DNA of 64,000 nt from Geomonas propionica (GCF_016458235.1 NZ_JAEMHK010000006.1:1-64000); one strand, 5' to 3'. Counted from the first letter of the stretch, positions 24,717 through 35,051 are shown. The notes: generated from the sequence alone by a model not told the origin. Program-made: numbers and translations.

Positions 24717-26411
24717 ATGAAACCAAAAAACAGGTTGTCCTTTCAAGTGAAGATTCTCCTGTTGGTGCTGGTGAGCTGCTGTGTCCTGGGAGCCCCCACC
24801 GGTCTGACAGTCGGTAAGCAGTTCTATGACCTCACCACAAGGTTCAACGAGTCCTACCGCGAATCCCTCTATGCCAACTCCGACCTGTTGGCCAAAGCCG
24901 AGGTACAGACCGCGGCCAGCCTGCTGCAGGAGATCAGCGACCGGCAGCAAAAAGGCGAGATCACCATTGATGAGGCGAAGAAGCAGGGTGCCGACCTGCT
25001 CCGCGGGCTCAAGTTCGGCAAAGACGGCTACTTCTGGGCCGACACCTCCGATGGTACCAATGTGGTCCTGCTGGGGAAACCGGCCGAAGGTAAGAACCGC
25101 ATGAACCTCCAGGACGCCAAGGGGAAATACCTGATCCGGGAGATCATCAAGAATGGGAAGGAGTCGGGCGGCGGTTTCACCGACTACCACTTCCCGCGGC
25201 CCGGGAGCGACACCCCGGTCACCAAGCGCGGCTACTCCCTCTACTTCGCCCCCTTCGACTGGGTCATCGGTACCGGTTCCTACGTGGATGACCTGGATGC
25301 CCAGGTGCAGAAGGCCGCCGACGCCAACAAGCAGTTGATCCTCAAGAACGTGTACCTGGTGATAGCGCTCACCGCGGTGATCCTGGCAGCCATCTGCCTC
25401 GCGGCGGTACTGGTAGTGCGCAGGCTGATCGCCCACATCGGCACCGAACCGGAAGAGTTGGAGGAGATCGCACAGCAGGTGGCGGCGGGAGACCTTACCG
25501 TGCGGTTGGAGACCGGGAGGACCGGTATCTACGAGGCGATGCGGCGCATGGTCGAGGGACTGCGCGAGGTGATGGAAAAGGTGAACCGCAGCGCACTGGA
25601 CGTTGCCGCCGCGGCCGGGGAGTTGAACGCCAACGCGCGCTGCATGGCTGACGACGCCGGCGCCGTGGTGAACCAGGCCGAGACGGTAGCGGTCGCCAGC
25701 GAGGAGATGACCTGCACCAGCAACGACATTTCCCGGAACTGCCACCTGGCTGCCGGCAGCTCAGGGCAAGCCAGCAGTTCGGCGCAAAGTGGTGCCGCCA
25801 TCGTCAAAGAAACCGTTCAGGGCATGAACAGGATTGCCGACCACGTGCGCAATTCCGCCAGCGTCGTCGAGCAGTTGGGGACCCGCAGCGACCAGATCGG
25901 GGAGATCGTGGCCACTATCGAGGACATCGCCGACCAGACCAACCTGTTGGCGCTGAACGCAGCCATCGAGGCGGCGCGCGCCGGGGAGCAGGGGCGCGGC
26001 TTCGCCGTGGTCGCGGACGAGGTCCGTGCCCTGGCCGAGCGCACCACCAGGGCGACCCGCGAAATCGGCACCATGATCAAGAACATCCAGCAGGAGACCA
26101 AGCTCGCGGTGCGCGCCATGGAAGAAGGGGTCGAGGAAGTGACCCGCGGCACCGGTGAGGCGGCCCGCTCCGGCGAGGCACTGGAGGACATCCTGGCCCA
26201 GATCAACAAGGTGACCGGCCAGATCAACCAGATCGTGACCGCGGCCGAGGAGCAGACCGCCACCACCCAGGAGATCACCAACAACATCCACCAGATCTCG
26301 GGCACCGTGCAGCAAAGCGCCCGGGGATCGCAGGAGATCTCCGCAGCTTCGGAGCGGCTCTCGTCCCTTTCCGGCGAGATGCAGGAGATGGTGCAGAAGT
26401 TCAGACTGTAA
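24717..26411 (+). CDS. Methyl-accepting chemotaxis protein with Cache sensor
   Basis: 564 residues. TM1 about 11-30; periplasmic sCache_2-type sensor about 35-200 (motifs [52 protein letters not shown]); TM2 about 211-234; HAMP 235-285; cytoplasmic signalling domain with the conserved hairpin tip [20 protein letters not shown] followed by [20 protein letters not shown]. It ends QEMVQKFRL, with no CheR-binding pentapeptide. Such sensors bind small carboxylates or similar ligands. ATG 24717 has GAGGGA at good spacing; the upstream ATG 24678 does not. No chemotaxis genes nearby. Confidence 0.9.
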   Translation: MKPKNRLSFQVKILLLVLVSCCVLGAPTGLTVGKQFYDLTTRFNESYRESLYANSDLLAKAEVQTAASLLQEISDRQQKGEITIDEAKKQGADLLRGLKFGKDGYFWADTSDGTNVVLLGKPAEGKNRMNLQDAKGKYLIREIIKNGKESGGGFTDYHFPRPGSDTPVTKRGYSLYFAPFDWVIGTGSYVDDLDAQVQKAADANKQLILKNVYLVIALTAVILAAICLAAVLVVRRLIAHIGTEPEELEEIAQQVAAGDLTVRLETGRTGIYEAMRRMVEGLREVMEKVNRSALDVAAAAGELNANARCMADDAGAVVNQAETVAVASEEMTCTSNDISRNCHLAAGSSGQASSSAQSGAAIVKETVQGMNRIADHVRNSASVVEQLGTRSDQIGEIVATIEDIADQTNLLALNAAIEAARAGEQGRGFAVVADEVRALAERTTRATREIGTMIKNIQQETKLAVRAMEEGVEEVTRGTGEAARSGEALEDILAQINKVTGQINQIVTAAEEQTATTQEITNNIHQISGTVQQSARGSQEISAASERLSSLSGEMQEMVQKFRL

Positions 26412-26418
26412 CCGACCA

Positions 26419-26505
26419 GGGGACTGGCTCCGCCAGGTGCCGGTCCCCTTCCCCACGGGGCTTCCCCAGCAAAAGGGGGACAGGCACCTGGCGGAGCCTG
26501 TCCCC
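26419..26505. repeat. Mirrored pair of GGGGAC hairpins
   Basis: GGGGACTGGC..GCCGGTCCCC (26419-26448) and GGGGACAGGC..GCCTGTCCCC (26476-26505) are each palindromic, share the core CACCTGGCGGAGCC in opposite orientation, and are 27 bases apart. The unit begins eight bases after the chemoreceptor stop and could also stabilise or end its mRNA. Confidence 0.7.
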
Positions 26506-26560
26506 TTCCCCCAACGCGCCCCCCCCCAACACTCGACCATGCGGCGTCCCCACCGCTGCA

Positions 26561-26588
26561 TTGGCTTTCCAACCAACTCGTGTATTAT
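26561..26588 (+). promoter_or_regulatory. Promoter overlapping the murB start region
   Basis: TTGGCT (26561-26566), 16 bases, TATTAT (26583-26588). The predicted transcription start falls on or a base or two before the murB ATG at 26596, and no Shine-Dalgarno precedes that ATG. Confidence 0.45.
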
Positions 26589-26595
26589 ATTCGCT

Positions 26596-27561
26596 ATGCC
26601 AAATGCCAACCTGCACGCCGATTCCCGTCTCAACATTGAAGAGAACGTACCGCTGGCCCCCTTTACCTCCTTCCGGATCGGGGGACCGGCTCGCTTCCTG
26701 GTCGGCGCGCGCAGCCTGCGCGAACTCCAGGAGGCGCTGCGTTTCGCTCAAAAGATGCAGCTCCCCTTCTGCATCCTGGGTGGGGGAAGCAACCTCCTGA
26801 TCAGCGACGACGGCTTCCCCGGCGTGGCCATACGGCTCTTGATGCACCGGGTCACCCGGTCCGGCGGCATGGTCCAGGTCCAGGCGGGCTTTGACCTCAC
26901 CACCCTGGTCCACCGCACGGTCGCGTGGGGGCTCTCCGGGCTGGAGTCGCTGGCCGGCATCCCCGGGACCGTGGGCGGCGCGGTGCGGGGCAACGCCGGG
27001 GCCTACGGCGGCGCCATCGGTGACGTGCTGGCGACGGTCTCCGTACTCGACACCGTCACCCTGCAGACAGTAACGCTGCGCCGCGACGAGTGCGCTTTCG
27101 GCTACCGGGACTGCCGTTTCAAGCGCGATCCGGGGCTTGTGGTGGTAGGCGCGCTGCTGGCGCTCGTCCCCGGGGATCCGGACCAGATCGCCGCCAAGGT
27201 GGCGCAAACGCTGGCTAAACGTGAGGCGAAGCAGCTTTCCTGCGACAAAAGCGCCGGGTCCTTCTTCATGAACCCGAAGGTAGACGATGCGGATCTGATT
27301 GACAGGTTCGAGGAAGACCAGGGGGTGCGCTGCCGGGAATGCCGCATACCTGCGGGATGGCTCATCGATCAGGCGGGACTGCGCAACCTGCGGGTGGGGG
27401 GAGCGGCGGTGAGCCACCGACATGCCAACTACCTGGTCAACACGGGAGCGGCCACGGCTGCGGACATGGTGCAACTGGCCCGCCTGGTGCGGAAGGAAGT
27501 GCAGATGAAACTGGGGGTGGTGCTCAAGGAGGAGGTGAGCCCCCTGGGGGTCGTGATCTAA
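26596..27561 (+). CDS. murB: UDP-N-acetylenolpyruvoylglucosamine reductase
   Basis: 321 residues, cytosolic flavoenzyme that reduces UDP-GlcNAc-enolpyruvate to UDP-MurNAc in murein synthesis. FAD-binding signatures: [51 protein letters not shown]. Proton-donor serine lies in [11 protein letters not shown] (the usual lysine before N-P is a methionine here) and the late glutamate in LKEEVSPLG. Length fits the short type without the tyrosine loop. It sits outside a dcw cluster, after a chemoreceptor. Stop codon TAA shares two bases with the stop of the convergent kinase gene. Confidence 0.93.
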   Translation: MPNANLHADSRLNIEENVPLAPFTSFRIGGPARFLVGARSLRELQEALRFAQKMQLPFCILGGGSNLLISDDGFPGVAIRLLMHRVTRSGGMVQVQAGFDLTTLVHRTVAWGLSGLESLAGIPGTVGGAVRGNAGAYGGAIGDVLATVSVLDTVTLQTVTLRRDECAFGYRDCRFKRDPGLVVVGALLALVPGDPDQIAAKVAQTLAKREAKQLSCDKSAGSFFMNPKVDDADLIDRFEEDQGVRCRECRIPAGWLIDQAGLRNLRVGGAAVSHRHANYLVNTGAATAADMVQLARLVRKEVQMKLGVVLKEEVSPLGVVI

Positions 27562-30038
27562 ACCGGGGCGGCGACACGGCGGAAATCCTCCAAGGCCCGC
27601 TCCAGCGCCCCGAACTGTTCCGTCAGCGCCGAGCGCTCCTGTTCCTTTTGCGCCGACTGCTCCATCTGCAGCGCCACGGCGCGCATCACCTCTGCCCCGA
27701 TACTGGCGGCGGCCCCCTTGATGCTGTGGGCCTGCAGGCGCACCTCGGGATAATCCTCCGCCTCCACCGCCTGCCGCAAAAGAATCATCAACTTGTCCGT
27801 GCTGTCCAGATACTTCCCCACGAACATCTCGACGTACTCCGCATCTCCCATCCGCTGCACCAGTCCCTCGCGGTCAAACACCGGAACGTCCCCCTCTGGC
27901 GAATGCCCCTTCAACCGCGACCGTTCCGGGTCCGGCAACCCCTGCGCACCTGCCTCCCGGGCGTTGGTAGCGGGGGGAGACACGGTGCTACTGTCGGGGC
28001 GGGTCGTGGCACATTCGGGTATCCAGCGCAGCAGCACCTCGGCCAACTGCCGGCAGTCAAAGGGCTTGCTGAGGTAGTCGTCCATCCCGGCGGCGAGACA
28101 GAGTTCGCGGTCGCCGGAGAGGGCGTTGGCCGTGAGGGCGACCACCGGCAGGTGCCGTCCCCCTTCGTTTTCTTCCCGGGCCCTGATGGCGCGGGTGGCT
28201 GCGTACCCGTCCATGTGCGGCATCTGGCAGTCCATGAAGACCAGGTGGTACTTCCCTTCCTTTATGGCAGCGACGGCGAGCTCGCCATTGTCGACGATCT
28301 CCACCCGACAGTCGAGTTGCCCCAACATATGCCGCACCACGTCCTGGTTCACCGGGTTGTCCTCCGCCACAAGGATGAGGGCGTCGAAGCTGGGCTTCGT
28401 CCAGCCTTGCAGCGGGGCCGACTGCTGCGCCAGGCATTCCGGGACTTCCTTGAGCACCTCCAGCCTGACGCTGAACCAGAAAGTGGAGCCGACGCCGTAC
28501 TCGCTGGCAAGACCCAACTCTCCTTCCATCAACTGCGCCAGTTGCCGGGAAATGGCCAACCCCAGACCGGTGCCGCCGAAGGTCCTGGTGGTCGAGTAGT
28601 CCGCCTGGGAGAAGCTCTCGAAGATATGCGCCTGCGCCTCGGGCCGGATACCGATTCCGGTGTCCGCCACCTCGAAACGAAGCCATCCCTCCCCCTGTTC
28701 CGCCAGGGGGAGCGCCGTCAGGCGCACCTCACCGCGGCTGGTAAATTTGACCGCGTTGCCCAGCAGGTTCACCAGGATCTGGCGCAAGCGCACCGGGTCG
28801 CCCACCACGTAGCACGGCAGGTCCGGGTCGAGTTGCAGAGAAATCCCCACTCCCTTGCGCTGCGCCACCGCGGCGAACATCTCCAGCACACCGCCCAGGA
28901 TGTCGTGCAGGTCGAAGGGGGCGGGTTCCAGTTCCATGCGCCCCGCCTCTATCTTGGAGAAGTCAAGGATGTCGTTGATGATCGACAACAGGGACTCGCC
29001 GGAATTGCGCACCGCTTCGGCGAAACGGCGCTGCTCGCCGCCAAGCCCGCTTTCCAAGAGCACCCGGGTCATCCCGAGCACCCCGTTCATCGGGGTCCGG
29101 ATCTCGTGGCTCATGTTGGCCAGGAACTGGGACTTGGCAAGGCTCGCGGCCTCGGCCGCCTCCTTGGAGACCAGCAGTTCGGCGACGGTCTGGTTCAGTT
29201 CCCGGTTGGCCGCCGAGAGCTGCGCGGTGCGACGCTGCACCTCCCCCTCGAGCTCCTGACGCTGCGCCTCCAGTTGCTGGTCGCGCCGCTGGATCTGGCC
29301 CAGCATCTCGTTGAACCCCTCGATCAGCGTCCCCAGTTCGTCGTTGCCCTGCTTGGTCGCCCGCATCGAGTAGCTCTTCTCCGCCGAGACCGCCTTAATC
29401 ACCTGCGCCAGGTGCGTGATGGGGGCCGAGATCAGGCGCTGCAGTCGCGTAGCGAGGAAGTACACCAGGAGCAGCGCGCTCAGCATCACCCCGGTAACCA
29501 GGAGGAAGAAGCGCGCCAGCCGGTCGGTGAACTCGCGGGGATCGGACTGCAGCACGACGGTGCCGATCTGCTGACCGTCCAAAAGGATGCGATGCACGCC
29601 GTAGATGTCCTCGCCTATGGCCAAGGGGGAAAGGGAATGCTGCAGGGTGGTGCGCAAGCGGTTCTGGTCGATGCTGATCCGGTCACCGTCGACCACGACG
29701 AAGGGGAGCGGATGTGCCGGCCTCCCGGGCGCCAGGTATCGGACTAGGACCGTATTGTCCTGCAGCACGATGAGAGCGGTGCGGAGGTAGGGCTTGGCGC
29801 GCAGGGCGGCGAGGGTTTCCCCGGCGGCCTGTCGGTCGTTGAAGGCTACCGCCGCGGAACTGTTGTTGCCGATGATCTCAGCGAGCGCCGTAAGCTCGGT
29901 CTGCATCTCGCTGCGGAAACGGTTTACCTCGTTCACCACGAACGCCGCCGAGACCAGCGCCAGCACGACGGCGTTGGTGAAAAGCAGCATGGCAATAAGT
30001 TTTCGTCGGATGGAGAGGTCGCGGAGCCGATTGATCAT
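27558..30038 (-). CDS. Hybrid sensor histidine kinase with receiver and HPt domains
   Basis: 826 residues. TM1 about 13-35; periplasmic CHASE8-like region 36-172; TM2 about 177-198; HAMP about 199-252; coiled coil 250-295; HisKA with H311 ([13 protein letters not shown]); ATPase domain with [26 protein letters not shown] and [13 protein letters not shown] (to about 530); receiver 552-670 with D603 ([12 protein letters not shown]); C-terminal HPt with H771 ([14 protein letters not shown]). A complete internal His-Asp-His relay, so an outside response regulator is expected as final acceptor; none is adjacent. Next upstream gene encodes a PilZ protein 134 bases away on the same strand. Confidence 0.92.
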   Translation of the reverse strand: MINRLRDLSIRRKLIAMLLFTNAVVLALVSAAFVVNEVNRFRSEMQTELTALAEIIGNNSSAAVAFNDRQAAGETLAALRAKPYLRTALIVLQDNTVLVRYLAPGRPAHPLPFVVVDGDRISIDQNRLRTTLQHSLSPLAIGEDIYGVHRILLDGQQIGTVVLQSDPREFTDRLARFFLLVTGVMLSALLLVYFLATRLQRLISAPITHLAQVIKAVSAEKSYSMRATKQGNDELGTLIEGFNEMLGQIQRRDQQLEAQRQELEGEVQRRTAQLSAANRELNQTVAELLVSKEAAEAASLAKSQFLANMSHEIRTPMNGVLGMTRVLLESGLGGEQRRFAEAVRNSGESLLSIINDILDFSKIEAGRMELEPAPFDLHDILGGVLEMFAAVAQRKGVGISLQLDPDLPCYVVGDPVRLRQILVNLLGNAVKFTSRGEVRLTALPLAEQGEGWLRFEVADTGIGIRPEAQAHIFESFSQADYSTTRTFGGTGLGLAISRQLAQLMEGELGLASEYGVGSTFWFSVRLEVLKEVPECLAQQSAPLQGWTKPSFDALILVAEDNPVNQDVVRHMLGQLDCRVEIVDNGELAVAAIKEGKYHLVFMDCQMPHMDGYAATRAIRAREENEGGRHLPVVALTANALSGDRELCLAAGMDDYLSKPFDCRQLAEVLLRWIPECATTRPDSSTVSPPATNAREAGAQGLPDPERSRLKGHSPEGDVPVFDREGLVQRMGDAEYVEMFVGKYLDSTDKLMILLRQAVEAEDYPEVRLQAHSIKGAAASIGAEVMRAVALQMEQSAQKEQERSALTEQFGALERALEDFRRVAAPV

Positions 30039-30172
30039 CTAGTTTCCCGTGGTGCCGGGGGACGGCGCAGGCCGCACGATCCCGGGGAGCGTTCTAATCC
30101 TTAGCTGATTAGTCGGCATCCGTAGCGGATTCTTTAGCGCCAAATGCCGGCACCACGTTGCGGGGGACGGGT

Positions 30173-30865
30173 TTAGCTGGGGGCGACCTGCTTCAGCCAT
30201 TCGACCTGACGCGGCGACAGACCCTGGTCGAACATCACACCGACCCCGGGTATGCTGCGGCACCCTCCCCACGGGATGTTCCAACAGACGCCCGCTTCGA
30301 TCGAGGCCTCACCGGCCAATTCGGGAAAGCTGAGCCAGACGCGTTCGGCCCTGGCAAAGGGGTGGGTGGTGTGCACGAAGGCACCTCCCTGGGAGATGTT
30401 GACGGTGAAGGTCTTGACCACTACGGCGCCGGGCAGGCCGTCGCGGGCGGAAAGGAGCAGGCTCAGATAGCTGTCTTTCCTGGCGAAGCGCCTGAGGCAC
30501 CGGGCGGAGAAGGTGCCGCAGCGGTCCTGGATGAAGCGGGTGAGCGCGGCGTCGGTGTCGGCCGCGGCGGAGGAATCTTCCTGTGGGCCCAGCGTGATGC
30601 TCTGCTGTCTGGAGTCCCACTTGATGCGCAAGGTCGGGTAGAAGTTGATGCAGTCGTAGGCGATGTTCTTTTCTTCCTTGGAGCAGCGCACCAGGGTCAG
30701 TATGTCGACCAGCAGTCCGTTGTAGGCGGACGCCACGGTCATGCGCAGCACCTCATTGAAGTCGCCGGCGGTGTGGTAGCTGACCCCGATCCGGTCCAGG
30801 ATCCGCTCGTAGGCCGACCTCGCCTCCGGTTCGCGCACCACCATCAGTATCCTGGTATCTTCCAT
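30173..30865 (-). CDS. PilZ-domain protein with receiver-like N-terminus
   Basis: 230 residues. N-terminal 110 residues look like a degenerate receiver (TRILMVVREPEARSAYERIL; LLVDILTLV has an Asp at the usual strand-3 position). The C-terminal PilZ domain has the cyclic-di-GMP motifs RRFARKD (R-x3-R type, about residue 122) and NISQGGAFV (D/N-x-S-x-x-G, about 160). Likely a cyclic-di-GMP effector; target unknown. It precedes the hybrid kinase gene on the same strand and may be co-transcribed. Confidence 0.75.
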   Translation of the reverse strand: MEDTRILMVVREPEARSAYERILDRIGVSYHTAGDFNEVLRMTVASAYNGLLVDILTLVRCSKEEKNIAYDCINFYPTLRIKWDSRQQSITLGPQEDSSAAADTDAALTRFIQDRCGTFSARCLRRFARKDSYLSLLLSARDGLPGAVVVKTFTVNISQGGAFVHTTHPFARAERVWLSFPELAGEASIEAGVCWNIPWGGCRSIPGVGVMFDQGLSPRQVEWLKQVAPS

Positions 30866-30967
30866 GACGTCCGATCACCTCTGTGCCTGACAGCCGGTAC
30901 CCGGAGGTGACTCCGGGCACCGATGATGTGGTCCGTGCTGCGGGGGGCCGCGTCCCCAGTGGTGTGT

Positions 30968-31102
30968 CTAGTGCTCTGCTTGGGTCACGCCCTGGTGATA
31001 GGATGTCAGGCCCCGGTCTTTCGCGACCACGTGCCCGACTACCGCGACCCCGGCCACGATGACTGCCACGCAGCAAACCCTGGTCCTCCTGGTGATCTTC
31101 AT
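30968..31102 (-). CDS. 44-residue membrane or exported peptide
   Basis: MKITRRTRVCCVAVIVAGVAVVGHVVA then KDRGLTSYHQGVTQAEH. A positively charged start, a 17-residue hydrophobic stretch and a short polar tail of 17 residues. GGGAGG stands seven bases upstream of the ATG at 31102, which fixes this start rather than the longer reading. Either a single-pass membrane peptide or a cleaved secreted one. Not recognised. It stands alone between the PilZ gene and the cold-shock gene. Confidence 0.5.
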   Translation of the reverse strand: MKITRRTRVCCVAVIVAGVAVVGHVVAKDRGLTSYHQGVTQAEH

Positions 31103-31223
31103 GAAAGAGCCTCCCGGTAAGATTAATTTTGACCAATAATGGATATCACAGGGGGAGATGTTGTCAACGATGGCGCCTGATCCAGCGCGGCGGGACGTGA
31201 GATGGAACGGTCGGGGTGGGGGC

Positions 31224-31255
31224 AAAAAAAAAGTCCCGGATCACTCCGGGACTTT
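31224..31255 (-). terminator. Terminator of the cold-shock gene
   Basis: Minus strand: 11-bp perfect stem AAAGTCCCGGA/TCCGGGACTTT with 4-base loop followed by an unbroken T tract (complement of A at 31224-31232). Confidence 0.9.
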
Positions 31256-31280
31256 CATTTACTACGCTAAGGAAAACTTC

Positions 31281-31481
31281 TTAGCTGCGGGACACGTTGG
31301 CAGCCTGCAGGCCTTTGGGGCCCTTGACTACTTCGAAGGTCACGCTATCGCCTTCAGCCAGGGATTTGAACCCGTCGCCGGTGATGGCGGAGAAGTGAAC
31401 GAACACGTCGTCGCCATTCTCCTGCTCGATGAAACCAAACCCCTTGCTGTCGTTAAACCATTTTACAGTTCCGTTAACCAT
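31281..31481 (-). CDS. Cold-shock-domain protein (CspA family)
   Basis: 66 residues, one OB-fold. RNP1 KGFGFIEQ and RNP2 VFVHFSAI are intact, as are the flanking [11 protein letters not shown] and [21 protein letters not shown]. An RNA chaperone that binds single-stranded nucleic acid. It has its own promoter (31545-31573) with a leader of about 55 bases and a strong terminator, so it is monocistronic. Confidence 0.95.
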   Translation of the reverse strand: MVNGTVKWFNDSKGFGFIEQENGDDVFVHFSAITGDGFKSLAEGDSVTFEVVKGPKGLQAANVSRS

Positions 31482-31544
31482 TTACTTTTACCTTCTCCAT
31501 GCTTTCTGCGGTTTAATTCGTCCGGTTCATTCCGGAACTTGGAC

Positions 31545-31573
31545 ACCTTAGCAGCTTGGCTTTTACAATGCAA
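31545..31573 (-). promoter_or_regulatory. Promoter of the cold-shock gene
   Basis: Minus strand: TTGCAT (complement of 31568-31573), 17 bases, TAAGGT (complement of 31545-31550). The same -10 variant TAAGGT appears before imcH. Confidence 0.5.
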
Positions 31574-31604
31574 GCGATTAAATTTCGTCCTTTTCGTCCG
31601 GCAG

Positions 31605-32336
31605 CTAGGGGGCCGGTAGCGTCAGCTTTACCACAGTGTCCACGCCGTCAATGGTCAGGGTGGTGGTAGCGGAAGCATTGGCGAGGGTATTGCGCACGAA
31701 GATTCTCTCCCCATTGGAGAGGGGTAGAGACTGTTTTACATTGGTGAACTGAGTCAGATCCAAGCTCTTAAGAACAGTGGCTTGGTAGGCGGCGGTGCCT
31801 AAGTTAACAGTATCCTTAATGCTGACCAGATGCATTTGTGTCACGCCCACGGGTGTGGTGACGTCGGTATAGCTGATCATGAAGCCGCCGATCTGCTCAG
31901 GCTGTGAGAACGCAGACAGCTCAAAGCTTTTTGTGGTGCTGACGAAGTCGGCACTCACGTTGCCTATGGTGAGCGTAGTCGTGGTCGAAGTTCCCAGGGT
32001 ACTCGCGGTCTTGTGGCTCACCGTCACCTTGTCGCCGTTTGCCACCGTGCCATCGCTGCTCGTGGCGGTCCCGCCGTTGATGCTGTAGGTGCTGCCGGTG
32101 GCCCCGCTGACTTTGATAGGACTGGTAGCCGCAGTCAGGCCGGTAACCTCGATTTCCTTCGAGGTGACCGGCACACCCTTGTCTTGGCCGGTGGCGGGTT
32201 CAAAGGAAAACTGATCCGGTGTGGTAGGTTCCCTCACGTACTGCGGAAACCAGTCGATCTCGCCGCAGCCGGCAATGACAAGAACCAGCAACAGGGGAAT
32301 GATACGCAAAAGGTGTCGGCAGAATGAAGGCTTCAT
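31605..32336 (-). CDS. Lipoprotein with beta-sandwich domains, unknown function
   Basis: 243 residues. Lipoprotein signal RIIPLLLVLVIAGCGEID with lipobox IAGC. The rest is threonine/serine-rich and beta-stranded: a first module around 55-125 (KEIEVTGLTAATSPIKVSGATGS, then NGDKVTVSHKTASTLGTSTTTTLTIG) typical of surface Ig-like or cadherin-like repeats, then a second domain (STTKSFELSAFSQ to VDTVVKLTLPAP). Probably a cell-surface protein. Not recognised beyond fold type. A good promoter lies upstream. Confidence 0.65.
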   Translation of the reverse strand: MKPSFCRHLLRIIPLLLVLVIAGCGEIDWFPQYVREPTTPDQFSFEPATGQDKGVPVTSKEIEVTGLTAATSPIKVSGATGSTYSINGGTATSSDGTVANGDKVTVSHKTASTLGTSTTTTLTIGNVSADFVSTTKSFELSAFSQPEQIGGFMISYTDVTTPVGVTQMHLVSIKDTVNLGTAAYQATVLKSLDLTQFTNVKQSLPLSNGERIFVRNTLANASATTTLTIDGVDTVVKLTLPAP

Positions 32337-32374
32337 GGCAGGCCTCGCTCCAGGTAGATTTTGGCAAAGCCCGG

Positions 32375-32403
32375 ATACTACTCAAACAACCGAGCGTTGA
32401 CAA
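32375..32403 (-). promoter_or_regulatory. Promoter of the beta-sandwich lipoprotein gene
   Basis: Minus strand: TTGTCA (complement of 32398-32403), 17 bases, TAGTAT (complement of 32375-32380), about 40 bases before the ATG. Confidence 0.55.
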
Positions 32404-32408
32404 GAGGA

Positions 32409-34928
32409 TTAACGTAACTGGCTGGAGTTCCCCCAGTCCAGCGCGGAGAGTACCTCGCGTAGTGCCGAGAGCTTGTACGGCTTTTGCACGAAAGCGGAGA
32501 TCCCCTTGCCCAGGAACTTGCGGGAGACCTCATGCTCGCTGAACCCGCTGGACATCACCACCTTGATCTGCGGGTCGATCCTGCGCAGCTCCCTGAAGCA
32601 CTGCTCCCCATCCATCTGCGGCATGGTCAGGTCGAGCAGCACCAGCACGATGTCGCGGCGGTTGCGGAAGATCTCCACCCCTTCCCGCCCGTCTGCGGCC
32701 GTCACCACCTCGAACCCCAGTTCCCCGAGCATCTCACTGCCGAGATCCCTGATGGTAGCTTCGTCGTCGACAAGCAGGACGGTACCACTCCCCCTCCAGG
32801 ATTGCTCCGGCGCGCACGCCATGTGCGGCGACTCGCCCGTCGCGGTGCCGGCGGACAGCACGACCTTGAAGGTGCTCCCCCGCCCGGGCTCGCTGTAGAC
32901 CCGGATGGCGCCCATATGGCCGCGGACGATGCCGAGCACCGCCGCCATCCCGAGCCCGCGCCCGGTGAATTTGGTGGTGAAGAAGGGATCGAAGATCTTC
33001 GCCATGGTTTCCCGATCCATGCCGCAGCCGGTATCCGAAACCTCGATGTAGACGTAGATCCCGGGCGGAAGTGGATCCGAGAGCCACCCCGTGTTGCAGT
33101 CCCCCTCGTTGCACTCCATCTGGCCAGTGGTGATGGTGATGATGCCACTGTCGTCGCCGATCGCCTCGGAGGCGTTGATCACCAGGTTCATCACCACCTG
33201 CCTGATCTGCGTGGCGTCGGCGGTGATGGACGGCAGGGGACGGGACAGCCGGTAGTTGAGCTGGGCTTTCTTGGCGACCGAAACGCTCAGCATCTGGCCC
33301 ATCTCCTCCACCAGGGTGTTCAGGTCCAGTTCCTCGGTGACGAAGTGCCCTTTGCCGGAGTACGCCAACATCTGGCGCGCCAGGTCGGCGGCCCTCGATG
33401 CCGCCACCTCGATGCGACGCAGGTTTTCCTGCGCGGGGGACTCCGGGTTGAGCCTCATCAAGGCGAGATCGGCATTGCCGACGATGGCGGTGAGAATGTT
33501 GTTGAAGTCGTGGGCGATGCCCCCGGCCAGAACCCCGAGGCTCTCCAGTTTCTGGGTGTGCAGCATCTGCTTTTCCAGCTTCAGCCGCTCTTCCTCCGAG
33601 CGTTTCCTGAGCGTTATGTCGCGCGCGGACCAGATAACTCGATCCCCGTCCAAGGGGGCGACGTTGCCGGTGAACCAGACTTCCGTCCCGTTGCAGTCGA
33701 GCGCGTAGTCAATGGACATGGTCTCGCCGCGGTCCAGGGCATTCTCAATGGTCTTGAGGAAAAGGTCAGCCTGTTCCTTCGGGAAGACGTCCTTGATACG
33801 CTGCCCCAGCAATTCCATCGGGGGACGGTACAGCCTGTCGGTGCTAGTCGGGGCGATTTCCAGGTAGCGCCCTTCCCGGTCCAAGACCAGGATGACGTCG
33901 GTCAGGGAAGTGAAGATGGAGCGGAGCTTGATCTCGGAGGCCTTGAGCGCCTCCTCGGCGTGTTTGCGCTCGATTACCTCGTTTTGCAGCATGGCGTTGG
34001 ACTCAGACAGCTCGCGCGTCTTCTCGTCGACCATGCGCTGCAACAGCTGCGGCTGGCACATGAACCACCACGCCACCAGGGAGCAGAGCGAGCTCAGAAA
34101 GAGGACCAGCAGGATTTCCACCACCATAAAGCCGGTGATGTGCCAGCCGTGTACCGGCTCAACGGAAACGGTCCATACCCCGTTGGGAACCTCCAGCTTC
34201 TGGCTGACGGGCTGCCGCAGCGGTCCCCCCACCGACCAGAAGACATCGGTTTTCCCGGTGTCGGGGTGAGTACGGGAGATCTGGTAGTTGTACTCCTTGC
34301 CCAAAAGCGACAGCTGGGCATTGCCCAGGAATTGATCCAGGCGCAGCAGTGCGGTGGTGAAGCCCCAGAACCTTTCCCGCCCCCCTGCGTCCTTCAGGAA
34401 TACAGGGAGCCGGCCGATTACCGCCTTACCCCCTCCCTGGATCAACTCGAAGGGGCCGGCCAGGGTCAGCGACCTGGTGCGCACAGCAAGGAGCGCTTCT
34501 TTATTGCGCCGGTTGTCCGCCAGGAGGTTGTGCCCGATCGCCTTTTCGTTCCCTTGCAAAGGGACGACCTCGGTGATGATGCCGCTGGGGGCTAACTGGA
34601 GCGCGCTGATGCCCGGATAGAGCTGCAGCATCTCCCGGGCAAGCTGGGGGAAATTCTTGATGACGCCGTTGTCCTGCCGGATCAGCGCCGCGAGGGCATA
34701 GGTGGAGGAAAGGGCACGATTGAGGTTGTCCCGGATGCCGTAGGCGACCTGGGCGGTGAGGTCGGCGGCAGCCTGGCGGCGGATCTGCTCGCGATTCTCC
34801 TCGTAGAGCCCGACCGTGGTTCCGCTGACGATCATGCCGAGCAGAAAGGCGGCAAGGCTTACCCTGATGATGCGGGAACTGCCCGGGGATGAATGCCGCT
34901 CCCGGCTCTGTTCTTGGGTATTTTTCAT
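32409..34928 (-). CDS. Hybrid histidine kinase: CHASE sensor, PAS, kinase, receiver
   Basis: 839 residues. TM1 about 21-42; periplasmic CHASE-type sensor about 43-262 (IRDNLNRALSSTYALAALI..., ELIQGGGKAVIGRLPVF); TM2 about 265-290; PAS 330-437; HisKA with H473 (LAGGIAHDFNNILT, the PAS/NtrB-like class); ATPase with NLVINASEAI, DTGCGM, GRGLGMAAVLGI; C-terminal receiver with D766 (LVLLDLTMPQMDG) and K in FVQKPYK. ATG 34928 is chosen because the upstream in-frame stretch is low-complexity. It begins 124 bases after the Ehr small-subunit gene ends and on the same strand, so it may be transcribed through from that operon. Confidence 0.9.
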   Translation of the reverse strand: MKNTQEQSRERHSSPGSSRIIRVSLAAFLLGMIVSGTTVGLYEENREQIRRQAAADLTAQVAYGIRDNLNRALSSTYALAALIRQDNGVIKNFPQLAREMLQLYPGISALQLAPSGIITEVVPLQGNEKAIGHNLLADNRRNKEALLAVRTRSLTLAGPFELIQGGGKAVIGRLPVFLKDAGGRERFWGFTTALLRLDQFLGNAQLSLLGKEYNYQISRTHPDTGKTDVFWSVGGPLRQPVSQKLEVPNGVWTVSVEPVHGWHITGFMVVEILLVLFLSSLCSLVAWWFMCQPQLLQRMVDEKTRELSESNAMLQNEVIERKHAEEALKASEIKLRSIFTSLTDVILVLDREGRYLEIAPTSTDRLYRPPMELLGQRIKDVFPKEQADLFLKTIENALDRGETMSIDYALDCNGTEVWFTGNVAPLDGDRVIWSARDITLRKRSEEERLKLEKQMLHTQKLESLGVLAGGIAHDFNNILTAIVGNADLALMRLNPESPAQENLRRIEVAASRAADLARQMLAYSGKGHFVTEELDLNTLVEEMGQMLSVSVAKKAQLNYRLSRPLPSITADATQIRQVVMNLVINASEAIGDDSGIITITTGQMECNEGDCNTGWLSDPLPPGIYVYIEVSDTGCGMDRETMAKIFDPFFTTKFTGRGLGMAAVLGIVRGHMGAIRVYSEPGRGSTFKVVLSAGTATGESPHMACAPEQSWRGSGTVLLVDDEATIRDLGSEMLGELGFEVVTAADGREGVEIFRNRRDIVLVLLDLTMPQMDGEQCFRELRRIDPQIKVVMSSGFSEHEVSRKFLGKGISAFVQKPYKLSALREVLSALDWGNSSQLR

Positions 34929-35051
34929 GGGCCGCTCATGGCAGTCGGAGCCGGCCGTTGTGGGACGGCTCCAGGCTGAGAACTGGGACAGTTTTTGAAT
35001 AACCCAAAGCCGCCGCATTGTCAGCAAAAAACGGAATAATCTCTGGCGCCA

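Noticed and set aside
27339..29747. Open frame of 802 codons on the plus strand through the hybrid kinase
   Set aside because: It lies antisense to a gene with full kinase, receiver and HPt motifs. It is a product of high GC and codon bias, with no domain pattern of its own.
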